Assembly (NCBI GenBank): GCA_007115705.1
Contig: QXEO01000235.1
Location: 2,398,741 to 2,462,740 of the forward strand
Source of the DNA: Dactylis glomerata
Taxonomy: Eukaryota; Streptophyta; Magnoliopsida; Poales; Poaceae
Direction of reading: 5' to 3'
Length of the DNA: 64,000 nt
Shown: in pieces, positions 52,614-64,000 of the stretch
Position numbering within the stretch: the first letter of the stretch is position 1
How the letters are laid out: every line of letters starts with the position of its first letter
Notes under the pieces: model-generated
The model's database searches: none
Told to the model about the DNA's origin: nothing
Seen by the model: only the letters and a program-made list of their open reading frames with translations
Position numbers and translations under genes: made by a program

Positions 52614-54246
52614 GTGTAGTAAATGACCGGCCAGTTGGAAAACCCCAAGAGAAGGTTTTGATGAATATAGCAGCAAGTTTTCCCTCAGTTAAGAAACCAA
52701 GGTATGTCGATCAGGAGAAGAGCAGACAATACGACTGAAGGTGATGCTTGCAAGCTTCGCGACAGCTCCGGACAATTTATAGGGCACCTCGTCCAAGCTT
52801 TGCTTTGCGAGTAGCAACGTGGAACCTGCACACACACAACCAAGTACTTTGTTCCCAACTTGCGATGAGGTTGTCAATCTCACCGGTTTGCTTGAAACAA
52901 AGGGTATGAGCGTATCGAGTGGAAAGTGATAGTAGTATGCGAGTAAAGTAAACAGTGCGAGTAAAGTAAACATGTGATAGCAATATGATGGAAATAGAAC
53001 CGGGGTCCACAGTTCACTAGTGGTGTCTCTCCATAAGATAAATAACACATGCTGGGTAAACAAATTACAGTTGGGCAATTGATAGAATAAAGATAACGTG
53101 ATATGTCAAGAAGATCACTATGCGATTTACTCTGGGCATTACAACAAAATACATAGACCGCCATCCAACTACATCTATGACTAATAATCCACTCGCGGGG
53201 ATATCATCTGAACACCCCATGAGTATTAAGTTGCGAACAACAGATAATTGCATTAAGCAAAGTGTGTAATGTAAACAAAGCATATGCCCGCGAGCATATG
53301 AATGTTGTTTTCTCCCTAGTAGCAACAGCACATCTACAACCTTAGAGGTTTTTGTCACTCCCCCAGATTAAATAGAGGCATGAACCCACTATCGAGCATA
53401 AATACCCCCTCTTGGAGTCACTAGCAACTACTCGGCCAAGATAGCTACTAACAACGGAGAGCATGCAAGATCATAAACAACATAGAGATAACATAAGATA
53501 TATTTCAGTATAGCAACTCAATCATAACACCAATATTCATCGGATCCCAATAAACCAAACATGTAGAATTACATAACGGTGATCTCAATCATGTAGGGCA
53601 GCTCATGAGATCTAAACATGAAGCACATGGTGGAGAGGACAACCATCTAGCTACTGCTATGGACCCATAGTCCAAGGTAGACTACTCACTCATCGCTCCG
53701 GAGGCAAGCATGGCGATGAAGAAGACCTCCGGTGGCGATTCCCCTCTCCGGCAGGGTGCCGGGAAGAGCTTTTGGACCCTCCCGATCTTCGGGTCGACGG
53801 CGGCGGCGGATCGCGATGTGTTCTGGAAAATTGATCGGGTACTTAGGTTTTTTTTTCCGTCGGGGGGTCTTTATAGGCGAAGGGGCATCGTAAGAGGTGG
53901 ACCGAGGTGCCCTCACACATAGGGGGCGTGGCCAGGGCCTGGGCCACGCCGCCCTGGTGTGTGGGGCCCTCGTGGCCCCACTCCTACTCCTCTTCAGATC
54001 TCTGGAAGCTTCCGGGAAAAATAAGACTTCAGGAACTTGTTTCGTCCGATTCTGAGAATATTTCCTGTGTAGCTTTTCTGAAACACAAAAACAGCAGAAA
54101 ACAGGGAACTGGCACTGTGGCGACTTGTTAGTAGGTTAGTTCCGAAAAATGCATAAAAGTGCCACGAAGTGTAACGAAACAGTAGGCAAATGGTGTAAAA
54201 ACAAGCATGGAGCATCAAAAATTATAGATACGGTGGAGACGTATCA
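52614..54246 (-). repeat. 3' LTR of H (about 1633 bp)
   Basis: It is homologous to the LTRs of J and S (shared CCAGTTGG, CCCAAGAGAAGG, GCGACAGCTCCGGACAAT and GCCGGAGAGGGG-type blocks). The GC-rich hairpin CGTGGCCAGGGCCTGGGCCACG lies near 53927-53948. Confidence 0.82.
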
Positions 54247-54753
54247 AGCATCCCCAAGCTTAACTCCTGCTCGTCCTCGAGTAGGTAAGTGATGACAAAA
54301 GAATAATTTTTTGAGGTGACATGCACCTACACAATCTTGATCATATATGTAAACATTTGTGAGCTGGGATCATAAGAACTTAAAACATGGGCATGAAAGA
54401 TATAATCTTGACAATAGAAACTTAGCAACCATGTTATAACATGAAAATGAACACAAACAAAAGATCATGAAAATGAAACAATGAAAGTCAAACGTGTGTT
54501 CAAATCATAAGGAAAAACATACAAATGGTTTTCAGCTTGTCCTTCATGGAGAGCAAAACATAAATGCATAGGACACCTTCAAGTTTAAGAGGGCGACTAG
54601 ATACAAATAATTTGAGAACAAGTGAAACCAACAATATGAATCAATCAATGAAAACTTTGGGACAATGCACATCATACTAAGAATGACAACTATGCTCTCT
54701 TAATGGTGCATAAAGATAGAAGGTGGTGACTCAACATGGAAGTAAAAGAAAGG
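52614..54753 (-). mobile_element. Element H: LTR retrotransposon related to J/S, 3' LTR and part of interior
   Basis: The 3' LTR (54246 down to about 52614, 1633 bp) begins TGATACGTCTCCACC and ends near CTACACA. Upstream on the minus strand is the PPT AAGCTTGGGGATGCT (54247-54261), then about 490 bp of non-coding interior (54262-54753) with nothing recognised. F interrupts H at 54753. H sits in I's antisense gene. The exact LTR end (52611-52614) is uncertain. Confidence 0.78.
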
Positions 54754-56265
54754 TGATACGTCCATTTTGCATCACTATTTTGTATTATAATTTACTGTTA
54801 TTCATTGATATATTTCATATTTAGAGTTAATACTTATGTTATTTCCTTTGTTTTCACATGTTTGATGATCTTTGGAGGAGTTGCTGCCGGAGTCAGGATT
54901 CTGCTGGAAAAAGGACCATCAAGGGATCATATTTTGAAGATCAGGAAAATTCCAGAAAAATACCAGGAAATTATATTTTCCCAGAAGACTCAAGAAGCCA
55001 GAAGGAGGAGTCGAGAGGAGCCAGGGGGGGGGGCACACGCCAGGGTGGCGCGGCTAGACCCCTAGCCGCGCCAGCCCTGTGTGAGGCCGCCCTGGCCCAC
55101 TTCTGGTCTCGCCCCTCCGCGTACTTCATCGTCCCCAAAAACCTAAGTCAGGGGGGCTCAGAGTTAGACACCGCCGCCTCTGCGGGGCGGAAAACACCAG
55201 AGAGAGAAAAGCTCTCCGGCAGGCAGAAATCTGCTGGGGAAATTCCTTCCCGGAGAGGGGAGATCGTCGCCATTGTCATCACCATCGCACCGGACTTCAT
55301 CGGGATCATCATCATCATCATCATCTCCATCACCAGCACCTTCATCTCCATCATCACCACGCCATCCCGCTATAACATCTTGAGTTGGATCTTGTTATAT
55401 TCATAGGGGAAACTTTTCCGGTGTTGATTACTCTTGTAGTTGATGCTATTGAGTGGAACCATTGAATTAAGGTTTATGTTCAGATTGTTATTTACCATTA
55501 TTTCACCTCTGATCATGATCCATGTGATGTCTTGTGAGTAGTTCGTTTAGTTCTTAAGGACATGGGAGAAGTCAAGATGTTAGTAGTGAATTATTGTTGA
55601 GAAATATTTAATGGTTTGATATTGTTGTGGTGCTATTTCACTAGTGGTGTCATGTGAACGTCGACTATATGATACTTCACCATTTATGGGCCTAGTGAGA
55701 TGCATTGTGTATTTGGCTACCGATTGTGGGGTTGCTGGAGTGACAGAAACCTAAACCTCCGTTGGAAAACCATTGCACCAGGGAGCGTAGGATCTTAGAG
55801 TTTAAGGCTGTGGTTAGATTTATCTTAATTACTTTCTTGTATTTGCGGATGCTTGCAAGGGGTATAATCACAAGTGTGTATTTATCCTAGTAAGGGTAGT
55901 ACGCTAGCACAGGTTCACCCCCATAACACCTATCAAACCAATAAAGACTATTGGCTTTATGAAGCGAAAGCTCTTGACAGAAACTCCCGTGTGTCCTCAA
56001 GAACGTTTGGTTATTATAAGTACACAACCGGCTTGTCCTTTGCTGAAGAAAGGATTGGGCCACTTGCTGCAATTGTTACTACTGTCTTTTATTTACTCGC
56101 ACTTTATTTACTTGTATTACCAAATACCCCTGAAAACCTGTTTGCTAGTATTTACAGTGATTCCTTGATCAAAACCGCTCATCAACACCTTCTGCTCCTC
56201 GTTGGGTTCGACACTCTTATTTATCGAAAGTACTACGATACACCCCCTATACTTGTGGGTCATCA
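54754..56265 (+). repeat. 5' LTR of F (1512 bp)
   Basis: It begins TGATACGTCCATTTTGC and ends TGTGGGTCATCA, closely matching C's LTRs, including the GC hairpin near 55034-55084. Confidence 0.93.
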
Positions 56266-56276
56266 AGACTATTTTC

Positions 56277-56294
56277 TGGCGCCGTTGCCGGGGA
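56277..56294 (+). other. Primer-binding site of F (tRNA-Asp)
   Basis: TGGCGCCGTTGCCGGGGA lies 11 nt after the LTR, identical to C's PBS. Confidence 0.9.
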
Positions 56295-59200
56295 GTGTAG
56301 CGCTATTGAAGAGTGGAATTGGTAAAGGTAACCGTCGCTGTGAGTATTGTTTTTATTTTGTCTTTTATTTTTATTTTACTCTGCTATGGAGAACTCTCCA
56401 TTTGGTTTCCTATTTGGAAACACATCTACTACTACTGCTGCACATGTGGATGAACCACCACCACCACCGCCTGCTGAAATTGATCCTTTTAAGATACCTA
56501 TGAAAATTGTTGGGCGTATTATGGATAACTGCTATTCAGGTGATGGAACTGTCCATCCGGGTGATCACTTATTATTTATACATGAATTATGCGAGTTGTT
56601 CAGATGTGCAGGTATTTCACCAAGCCAGGTCAAGAAGAAACTATTCTCATTATCATTGAAAGGCAAAGCTGAAGAGTGGTATCGACTACTCCAAGATGGT
56701 CCATCTATGGCATGGGAGGATATTGTACCTCTCTTTTATTCCAAGTTTTATCCTCCAAGTGAAATTCATAAAGATCGTAACCGGATATATAATTTTTGGC
56801 CTCATGATGGAGAGAGTATTGCCCAAGCGTGGGGGAGATTGAAGTTACTAATGCTCAAATGCCCCATTCATGAGCTCCCCAATAATATTGTTATTGATAA
56901 TTTTTATGCGCGGCTTACTCTTCCTGATAAGGATTATTTGGATGCTTCTTGCTTTGGATCATTCACTCATATGAAAGAAGATGCTAAGTGGAAACTTCTT
57001 GACCGTATACAAGAGAATGCTGAAGGATGGGAAAACGACAAAGGTAGGAAGTCAGGTATAAACTATGATTATGAATGCATTAAATCTTTTATGGGGACCG
57101 ATGACTTTCATAGTGTTAGCGCTGCTTATGGTCTTGATTCGCAAATTCTTGCTAATTGTCTTAAGGTTTTTGCCTCTTATATTGAGGTTCCAAAGAAAGA
57201 TTGGAACAAATATCATGCGCCTTATAAAGACTCTATTAGTAATATACCTGCTGCAGCTAATGAAGTTTGTACTGTTGATAGCATTGTGCCTGAGCCTTAT
57301 TTTGAGAAGACAGCTTTCCCTGCTAAGGTAAAAAAGTATTCTACTTTGGTAAGTGTGTCTAATAAAAGTACTAAGAAAGTTGCAGAACCTGATGAGCAAA
57401 TTACTATTAAGTCTCCTGTAGCTATATTGAAGGATCTTGTTACTAAAGATGTAGGGGATGAATATATTCTTTTTTGTGAAGATGCTTCTAACATTCTCTC
57501 ACATCCTAAAAAGCATAGGAAAACAAGTCTTCCTGTTATTTCTGTCAGGATTGGAGATCATTGCTATTATGGTTTATGTGATATTGGTGCTAGTGCAAGT
57601 GCTATTCCCTTAGAGCTTTACAAAGAAATCATGCACGAGATTAGTGCTTGTGAACTTGAAGATATTGATGTGGTTGTTCAGCTTGCTAACAGAGAGACTG
57701 TTTGGCCTCTTGGTATTGTTCGAGATGTGGAAGTTCTTTGTGGTAAGACTAAATACCCTACTGATTTTCTAGTACTTGGTAAGGAGGCTAGTAAAACTTG
57801 TCCTATTATTTTTGGTAGACCATTTTTGAACACTTGTGGCGCCGTGATAGATTGTAAGAAGGAGAATTTTTTTACTAAGTTCAATGGAGAGTCTTATGAG
57901 TTTAATTTTTCCAAGTTTGCTAAGACTTCTTATGAAAATGATACGCCTAATGAAAATTTTCGAGTTGAACAGCTTGCTTCTATTGCTCTTGCTCCTAATA
58001 ATGCCTTGCAGCAATTCATGGAAGATCACGAAAGTGATGTTTTCAGCAAGGAAAGAGAAGAGATTGACGATATTCTTCTTCGTCAACCACCATTAATCAA
58101 GCATAATCTACCTGTAGAGGATCTTGGTACCACTTTGCCACCTAAGGAAGATCCTGTGTTTGAATTAAAACCTTTGCCTGATAATCTTAAATATGCTTAT
58201 ATAGATGATAAGAAAATATATCCTGTTATTATTAGTTCTGAACTTTTAGGAAAGGAAGAAGAAAGATTATTGGAGATATTGAGGAAACACCGAGGAGCTA
58301 TGGGATATACTCTTGATGATTTAAAAGGGATTTCTCCCACTTTATGTCAGCATGCCATTAATATGGAGAAAGACGCAAAGCCAGTCGTGGAGCATCAACG
58401 CCGCCTAATTCCCAAAATGAAGGATGTGGTAAGAAATGAGGTATTAAAACTCCTTGATGCTGGTATTATTTATCCTATTGCTGATAGTAGATGGGTTAGT
58501 CCTGTTCATTGTGTTCCTAAGAAAGGAGGTATGACTGTTGTGCCTAATGAGAATAACGAGCTTATTCCTCAAAGGGTAGTAGTTGGTTATAGAATGTGCA
58601 TTGATTATAGGAAGGTAAACAAAGTTACTAAGAAAGATCATTACCCTTTACCGTTTATAGATCAGATGTTAGAAAGGTTGTCTAAGAAGACTCATTTTTG
58701 TTTCCTTGATGGTTATTCTGGTTTTTCTCAAATTGTTGTTAAGAAGGATGATCAAGAGAAAACCACTTTTACTTGTCCTTATGGAACTTATGCTTATAGA
58801 CGTATGCCGTTTGGTTTATGCAATGCTCCTGCTACTTTTCAAAGATGCATGTCTGCTATTTTTCATGGCTTTTGTGAGGAAATTGTGGAGGTCTTCATGG
58901 ACGATTTCTCCATCTATGGAACTTCTTTTGATAATTGTTTGCACAACCTTGATAAAGTTTTGCAGAGGTGTGAAGAAACTAACCTTGTTCTTAATTGGGA
59001 GAAATGCCACTTTATGGTAAATGAAGGAAGTGTCCTTGGACATAAAATTTCTGAAAGAGGTATTGAAGTTGACCGAGCGAAAGTGGAGGCAATTGAGAAA
59101 ATGCCCCGTCCCAGAGATGTTAAAGGTATTCGTAGTATTCTTGGTCACACTAGTTTCTATAGGAGGTTTATTAAAGATTTCTATAAGATTTCAAAGCCTC

Positions 59201-59870
59201 TTACCAATCTTCTTCAAAAAGATGTACCATTTGTCTTTGATGATGATTGTAAGGAAGCTTTTGAAACTCTTAAGAAGGCTTTAACTACTGCTCCTATTGT
59301 TCAACCACCTGATTGGAATTTACCTTTTGAAATTATGTGTGATGCTAGTGATTTTGCTATTGGTGCTGTTCTTGGATAGTGCGTTGATAATAAGTTGAAG
59401 GTTATTCATTATGCTAGTAAGACTCTTGATGCTGCTCAAAAGAATTATGCTACTACTGAGAAAGAGTTTCTTGCTGTTGTTTTTGCATGTGATAAGTTTA
59501 GATCTTACATTGTTGATTCTAAAGTTACTATTCATACTGATCACGCAGCTATTAGATATCTTATGACTAAGAAGGATGCTAAGCCTAGGCTTATTAGATG
59601 GGTGTTGCTTTTACAAGAGTTTCATTTGCATATCGTAGATAGGAAAGGTGCTGAAAATCCTGTAGCTGACAACTTGTCTAGATTGGAAAACATTTCCTTT
59701 GATCCTATTCCTGTTAATGATAGTTTTCCAAATGAACAGTTGGCTGCAATAAATGTAACTTCGCGAGACCTTCCTTGGTATGCTGATTATGCTAACTTTA
59801 TTGTTTCCAAGTATTTGCCTCCGACCTTTACAGCTCAGCAAAGAAGAAAATTCTTTTATGATTTGAGGCA

Positions 59871-62171
59871 CTAGTCATTAACCCGTGCTCCTGCACGGGC
59901 TAGCCATTTTGAAAAGTCGTACTACCCGTTCTAGAAGGTTTTCATACTACTTCAGACTACAAATAGAAAGTTTGTATAGCATATTTTTCTTTAAAATCTA
60001 GTAGAAAATTGAACTATTGAATACTGGTGAAGACAAACTAATGATTTTTGTATGATACATACTTTTTTTGGTTCCTATTACGAAATAGGAAACAATATAC
60101 AACTAAATTGTTGAGTAATATGCAATATTATAAAAGGCCACGGAATAATAAATAGATCATGCCTTTCTCTAGTTTCTCCACGATGGAAAAATATCATAAT
60201 AGATACGTACCTTCTTATTTTTTGAGTTCAACATCCTGTGCGGACCTTAGTTTGCGAAACTACATGTGAAAAAAATATATGAGTCTATCAAGCCCATCCA
60301 TTGATGCAAAGTAGATGTTTGAAGTTAACTTTTTTATGTATGTTGCAATCCATAAATCCATGCCAATACGACCAACTTTTGTGCAGGTCAACTGAAGTTG
60401 GATCGGATCAAAGTACACTTTTCAGTAGGCATGTCATCTATTTCCAAGATTACACATATGGCTTTCTATTGCAAAAAAACATTATTATAAGAGAGAAATC
60501 ATGTCTATAAAAGATGATTTGAAGCTAAAAGGAAAAAACAAACACAATATATGAAATCACATGTTTATGAATCTACTAAACTATATATCTGTTAGTGCTA
60601 CAATGACAAAGGGCCAAACAACTACAAATAATGGTTTGGTGAAAAGTTCAGTTTTTGTTAAGATCTCTCGTATAAAACATGTCCAGCATAAACTTATACG
60701 AATATGTTTTATCCTTTTAATGTTGCAATTAACAATAATTGAGCAAATAAATAATAATTAGGGGAATAAAAAAAAATATCTAACAGAGGACATTAAACCT
60801 AAATTAGAAATAGCAGGTTATAAAGTACAGAAAACTTAGATGATAAATTATATAACAATAGACATTTACAATTGATGAAGCATTGCTATGTACTTGCATT
60901 GTCCGTTATCTCAGCCGTGCCATATACTGATATACACACAGTTCATTTGTTACCTTTCTTGGTATTTTTGCCGTAGTATGCTACTGCTACAGATAGCAGA
61001 AACCTGCTATTTCGATTAACTGGCACTGAAATTATAGAATCGAACACATATATCATTTAGCAGATCACATGGTCGAAGGAGTATTTTCTGCGAAAAACAT
61101 AGTTATAGGACTCAACTGGAAAGAGGAAACTATATAAATATATTCTGAAAGCAAAATGAACTTTTTCACACGCATCTATTATAATTCTTTGGATAATAAA
61201 TCTGAGATAGAGTTACCACATATAAACAATGCAGTACAATTTTTTTCACACCTGCACTGAAAATAAAAAAAATCACGGTTGAACACATTACTAATTAAAC
61301 TGGCAGCTGCAAAGGAAAAGATTGAAAGAACAAACATGACTTTTTAGCCAACTACTGAAAAGTAAGGATTATAAATTTAATAAAGACATTAAGACTACTG
61401 AAAATAACTTTTAGACATCTATTAATTAAGAAGTAGGGATTAATAGAGATCTAGTCCCCGTCCAAGTATTTAACATTAGCAAGGCTTCTGATTTTTGTTA
61501 ACTATTTTATCATAGTGCACGCACACATGGCCAACAATGCACCATGTGGAGTAAACCAATGAATGAAATCAGGATGGAGATGCTTACGTATATGTCCTGA
61601 TGTCCAAAGTGAAACCCAAGGCAGCAGTCGTTTTTTGGAACCGACCAATCAGGTTTGCTGGGAATCAGATGGAAACCTGAAGATTCGATGAGAAGCACCA
61701 GAGCATGTGTAGATGTACTGACTACTGAGGGACGGAAAAACAGATCTGAAATCTGATTAGCTCACCGTGCGCAGGAATTTCCATGTCATCTTCTCTCAAG
61801 CACCACCGAGGCAGCGATCCGTATTTTCTTTCATCATTGGTGCTGAATAGATCTTCACAAATTATGCCCGGCAAGATCAATAGCAACATCCATGAGCTCA
61901 GCCCGTGAGAGATGAGATTGGTTCTACGCGTGGACACACGCGATCATCGACGGCTGCGGTGAGGTATTCTTTCTTTTTATCGGCTTGCACACGGGACAGC
62001 CCGAATAGTCTTCTTTTTTCACACGCCACCGGGGGAAATTTAACTGAAACGGTATGACGATTCATCCAAGGGCTCCTATTACATATGTCAGATATCGAAT
62101 GGATTAGGTTCTATTTCGCGTGAGAGTTAACGTGAGGCCTCGTATGGTGCCTCCAATTAGTAAATATAAGA
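59871..62171 (-). mobile_element. Element G: non-autonomous Helitron (2301 bp) in F's pol
   Basis: On the minus strand it begins TCTTATATTTACTAATTGG and ends with a GC-rich hairpin, 7 nt (TTAATGA) and CTAG. The host junction is A|T with no target duplication: removing 59871-62171 restores GAGGCATTAC, as in C (22795-22804). These are the defining Helitron features. The interior is AT-rich with no Rep/helicase ORF, so it is non-autonomous. Two minus-strand frames (61510-61698 and 61722-61937) could be captured fragments but match nothing I recognise. Confidence 0.9.
59882..59899 (-). other. 3' terminal hairpin of the Helitron
   Basis: CCCGTGC-TCCT-GCACGGG forms a 7-bp stem with a 4-nt loop, 7 nt from the terminal CTAG. 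In Helitrons such a hairpin marks the rolling-circle replication terminator. Confidence 0.85.
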
Positions 62172-63414
62172 TTACTTTTGGGATGACCCACATTTATATA
62201 AAGAAGGAGTTGATGGCATTATGAGAAGATGCGTACCGGAATATGAGCAACAAGAGATATTAAGAAAATGCCATAGCAGCGCCTATGGAGGGCATCATGC
62301 TGGAGATAGAACCGCGCAGAAGGTTCTACAATCAGGTTTTTATTGGCCAACCCTCTTTAAGGATGCCAGAAGGTATGTTTTATCTTGTGATGAATGTCAA
62401 AGAGTTGGTAATATTTCTAGACGCAATGAAATGCCTATGAGTTACACTCTTGTTATTGAACCGTTTGATTGTTGGGGATTTGACTTTATGGGTCCTTTTC
62501 CTCCTTCAAAAGGCTATACCCATATACTTGTTGCTGTAGATTATGTTACTAAATGGGTAGAAGCCATACCTACAAAGAGTGTCGATGGTGAGACCTCGTT
62601 AAAAATGCTTAAGGATGTCATTTTTCCTAGGTTTGGTGTGCCTAGATATCTTATGACTGATGGAGGTTCTCATTTTATTCACGGTGGTTTTAGAAAAACT
62701 CTTGCTAAATATGATGTTAATCATAGAATTGCTTCTGCTTATCATCCCCAAACTAGTGGGCAGGTAGAGCTTTCAAATAGGGAGATCAAGTCTATCTTGC
62801 AGAAGACTGTCAATAGATCTAGGAAAAACTGGGCTAGTAAGTTAAACGATGCTTTATGGGCTTATAGAACTGCTTATAAGAACCCCATGGGTATGTCTCC
62901 TTATAAGATGGTTTACGGAAAAGCGTGTCACTTGCCCTTAGAATTAGAACACAAAGCTTTTTGGATAGTGAGAGAGCTTAATAGAGATTTTAAACTAGCT
63001 GGTAAGAAAATGTTATTAGATTTGAGTTCTCTTGATGAGTGGAGAAACGAAGCGTATGAGAATGCCAGGCTTTTTAAAGAAAAAGTCAAGCAATGGCATG
63101 ATAAGAGAATTCTTAAGAGAGAGTTTCATGTTGGTGAGAAAGTTCTTTTGTATAGGTCTCGTCTCAGATTTTTTGCAGGAAAATTACTCTCTAAATGGGA
63201 AGGACCATATGTTATTGTGGAAGTGTACCGCTCAGGTGCTATTAAGATCGCTTCATTGAAAGATGACTCTACACAAGTGGTGAATGGGCAAAGACTCAAA
63301 CATTATATTTCTGGAGATTCTTATAATGAAGATGTTGATGTTATTGAAACAATTTCTCCGGAAGAATTCATCCAAGACAAATTGCAGGTACCTGCAGAGT
63401 TCGTTTTCGAATAG

Positions 63415-64000
63415 GTAACAACTCTAGTCAGAGAAGTTTTGCGAAAAGCTCTTCCTTTAATATTTTTGCTGTTTTTACTAAATATTAAAAATCACGAGAT
63501 GAAAAAGGGCAGGAAAAAGAGTCCGTGTGTCTCTCACACACAGGTGGCGCAGGCCCACATCATTACCTTTTGCTCATTTACTTTTCAAGTAGTGTCATAT
63601 CATGAATAGAGAAATTATCTTATAGAATAGTTTGCAGTTTGGAAGTATCCTCCTTAGTTGGTTATCTATGTATCCCTTGGTGTGAGTTGCGGTAATAAAA
63701 TATTAATGAGAAGTTTTATCGTTTACTTTCCGCGCACTTTATGTTAGTCTGCAATCTCTCTTGTATGACTAGTCTTGTTGATTGGTATTGGTATCACTTT
63801 GGGAGCATGAGTAAATTTAGTTGGTTTTGGCAAACCTAGCTTGGTCAGTAGCAACTTTACCTTGAGGTTTGAGTAGAAAAGAATAAAGAAGTGCTTGCAG
63901 TTACATCACTTCAGTTTTCCTTATGTTTGGCTTATAAGCATTGTTATTCCTAAGGTCAAAATCGTTGTACCTTCAAGGGAGTTTGCATGATTTTTCTTAT
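63415..64000 (+). other. F 3' non-coding region with 614-bp deletion relative to C
   Basis: 63415-63558 match C 24043-24186, and 63559 onward match C from 24801. The junction lies at the shared trinucleotide CAC (63556-63558). The missing segment includes C's small coiled-coil ORF and the internal PPT-like motif. The rest is AT-rich, as in C, and runs off the window. Confidence 0.85.

Larger units (their letters stand above)
56386..63414 (+). pseudogene. F gag-pol (Athila-type), one nonsense codon and a Helitron insertion
   Basis: From ATG 56386 (MENSPFGFLFG) the domains run as in C: gag capsid region, retropepsin (DIGASASAIP), RT (CIDYRKVNKV, FMDD, PFGLCNAPATFQ), RNase H (MCDASDFAIGAVLG, HTDHAAIRYL), then integrase (GGHHAGDRTAQ, CDECQRVG, WGFDFMGPF, TDGGSHF, SGQVELSNREIK). 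TAG at 59377-59379 replaces the CAG of C in RNase H, a C-to-T transition. The Helitron (59871-62171) splits a His codon between RNase H and integrase; the frame resumes exactly at 62172. Apart from these two events no other stop or frameshift was seen. Confidence 0.93.
54754..64000 (+). mobile_element. Element F: Athila-type Ty3/gypsy retrotransposon, + strand, 3' end beyond the window
   Basis: It is a sister copy of C: 1512-bp 5' LTR (54754-56265), tRNA-Asp PBS, and one gag-pol frame of the same 1576 codons once the Helitron is removed. It has one nonsense codon and a 614-bp deletion after pol removing the small ORF present in C. Its 3' LTR lies outside the window. Confidence 0.92.

Noticed and set aside
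59870..59880. CACTAG at the left edge of the 2.3-kb insert, suggesting a CACTA transposon end
   Set aside because: The C and A before CTAG are host bases (GAGGCA), there is no 3-bp duplication and no inverted CACTA end on the right; the Helitron model fits every base.

Overview
The window is plant nuclear DNA from a large-genome grass, most likely Pooideae (wheat, oat or ryegrass relatives). The basis is Athila-type and Tat-type Ty3/gypsy elements, primer-binding sites complementary to plant tRNA-Asp, a grass-style single-exon F-box gene and a four-exon bHLH gene. I cannot resolve the genus. About 85 % is LTR retrotransposon; host genes occupy only about 39.5-45.4 kb. I name the elements A-K and S locally.

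Left nest (1-39.5 kb). Element A (Tat-type gypsy, + strand) sits inside a relic of its own family (A2). A is interrupted by J (an LTR element on the - strand, entering from the left edge) and by a solo LTR, S (TSD CTCGC). S is split by B (Tat-type gypsy, - strand, 5785-35440, TSD ACTAG). B is split by C (Athila-type gypsy, + strand, 11255-31961, TSD GTAAC). C is split by D (deleted Tat-type gypsy, 14438-20854, TSD CTTCT) and by E (4.0-kb solo LTR, 27928-31933, TSD ATACA). By my count, LTR-pair divergence falls from about 2.4 % (B) to 2.1 % (C) to 1.0 % (D), matching the nesting order.

Host island (39.5-47.6 kb). It holds two decayed F-box copies, one intact F-box gene (41311-42537) and a bHLH transcription-factor gene on the - strand (43967-45235) whose last intron appears to be GC-AG.

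Right nest (47.6-64 kb). A Ty1/copia relic (K) is entered by I (same LTR family as A and B), I by H (J/S-like LTR element), H by F (a second Athila-type element, sister to C), and F by a 2301-bp non-autonomous Helitron (G) inserted exactly between host A and T.

Most notable is a recurring arrangement. Every Tat-type element whose 3' region is visible (A, B, D, I) carries, between integrase and the 3' LTR, a gene on the opposite strand with its own TATA-like promoter. In A and B it encodes an AT-hook plus B3-like DNA-binding protein, in D a B3-like protein, and in I an intron-containing protein of the family catalogued as 'putative gypsy type transposon'. A's copy is open from ATG to stop although its pol carries nine stops and two frameshifts. 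A and B share a promoter module in front of this gene (GGCCCA box, TATA-like box, telo-box). Extra ORFs, some antisense, are known in plant Ty3/gypsy elements; a B3/AT-hook cargo with a conserved promoter, exchanged for a different gene in a same-family element, is the part worth pursuing.
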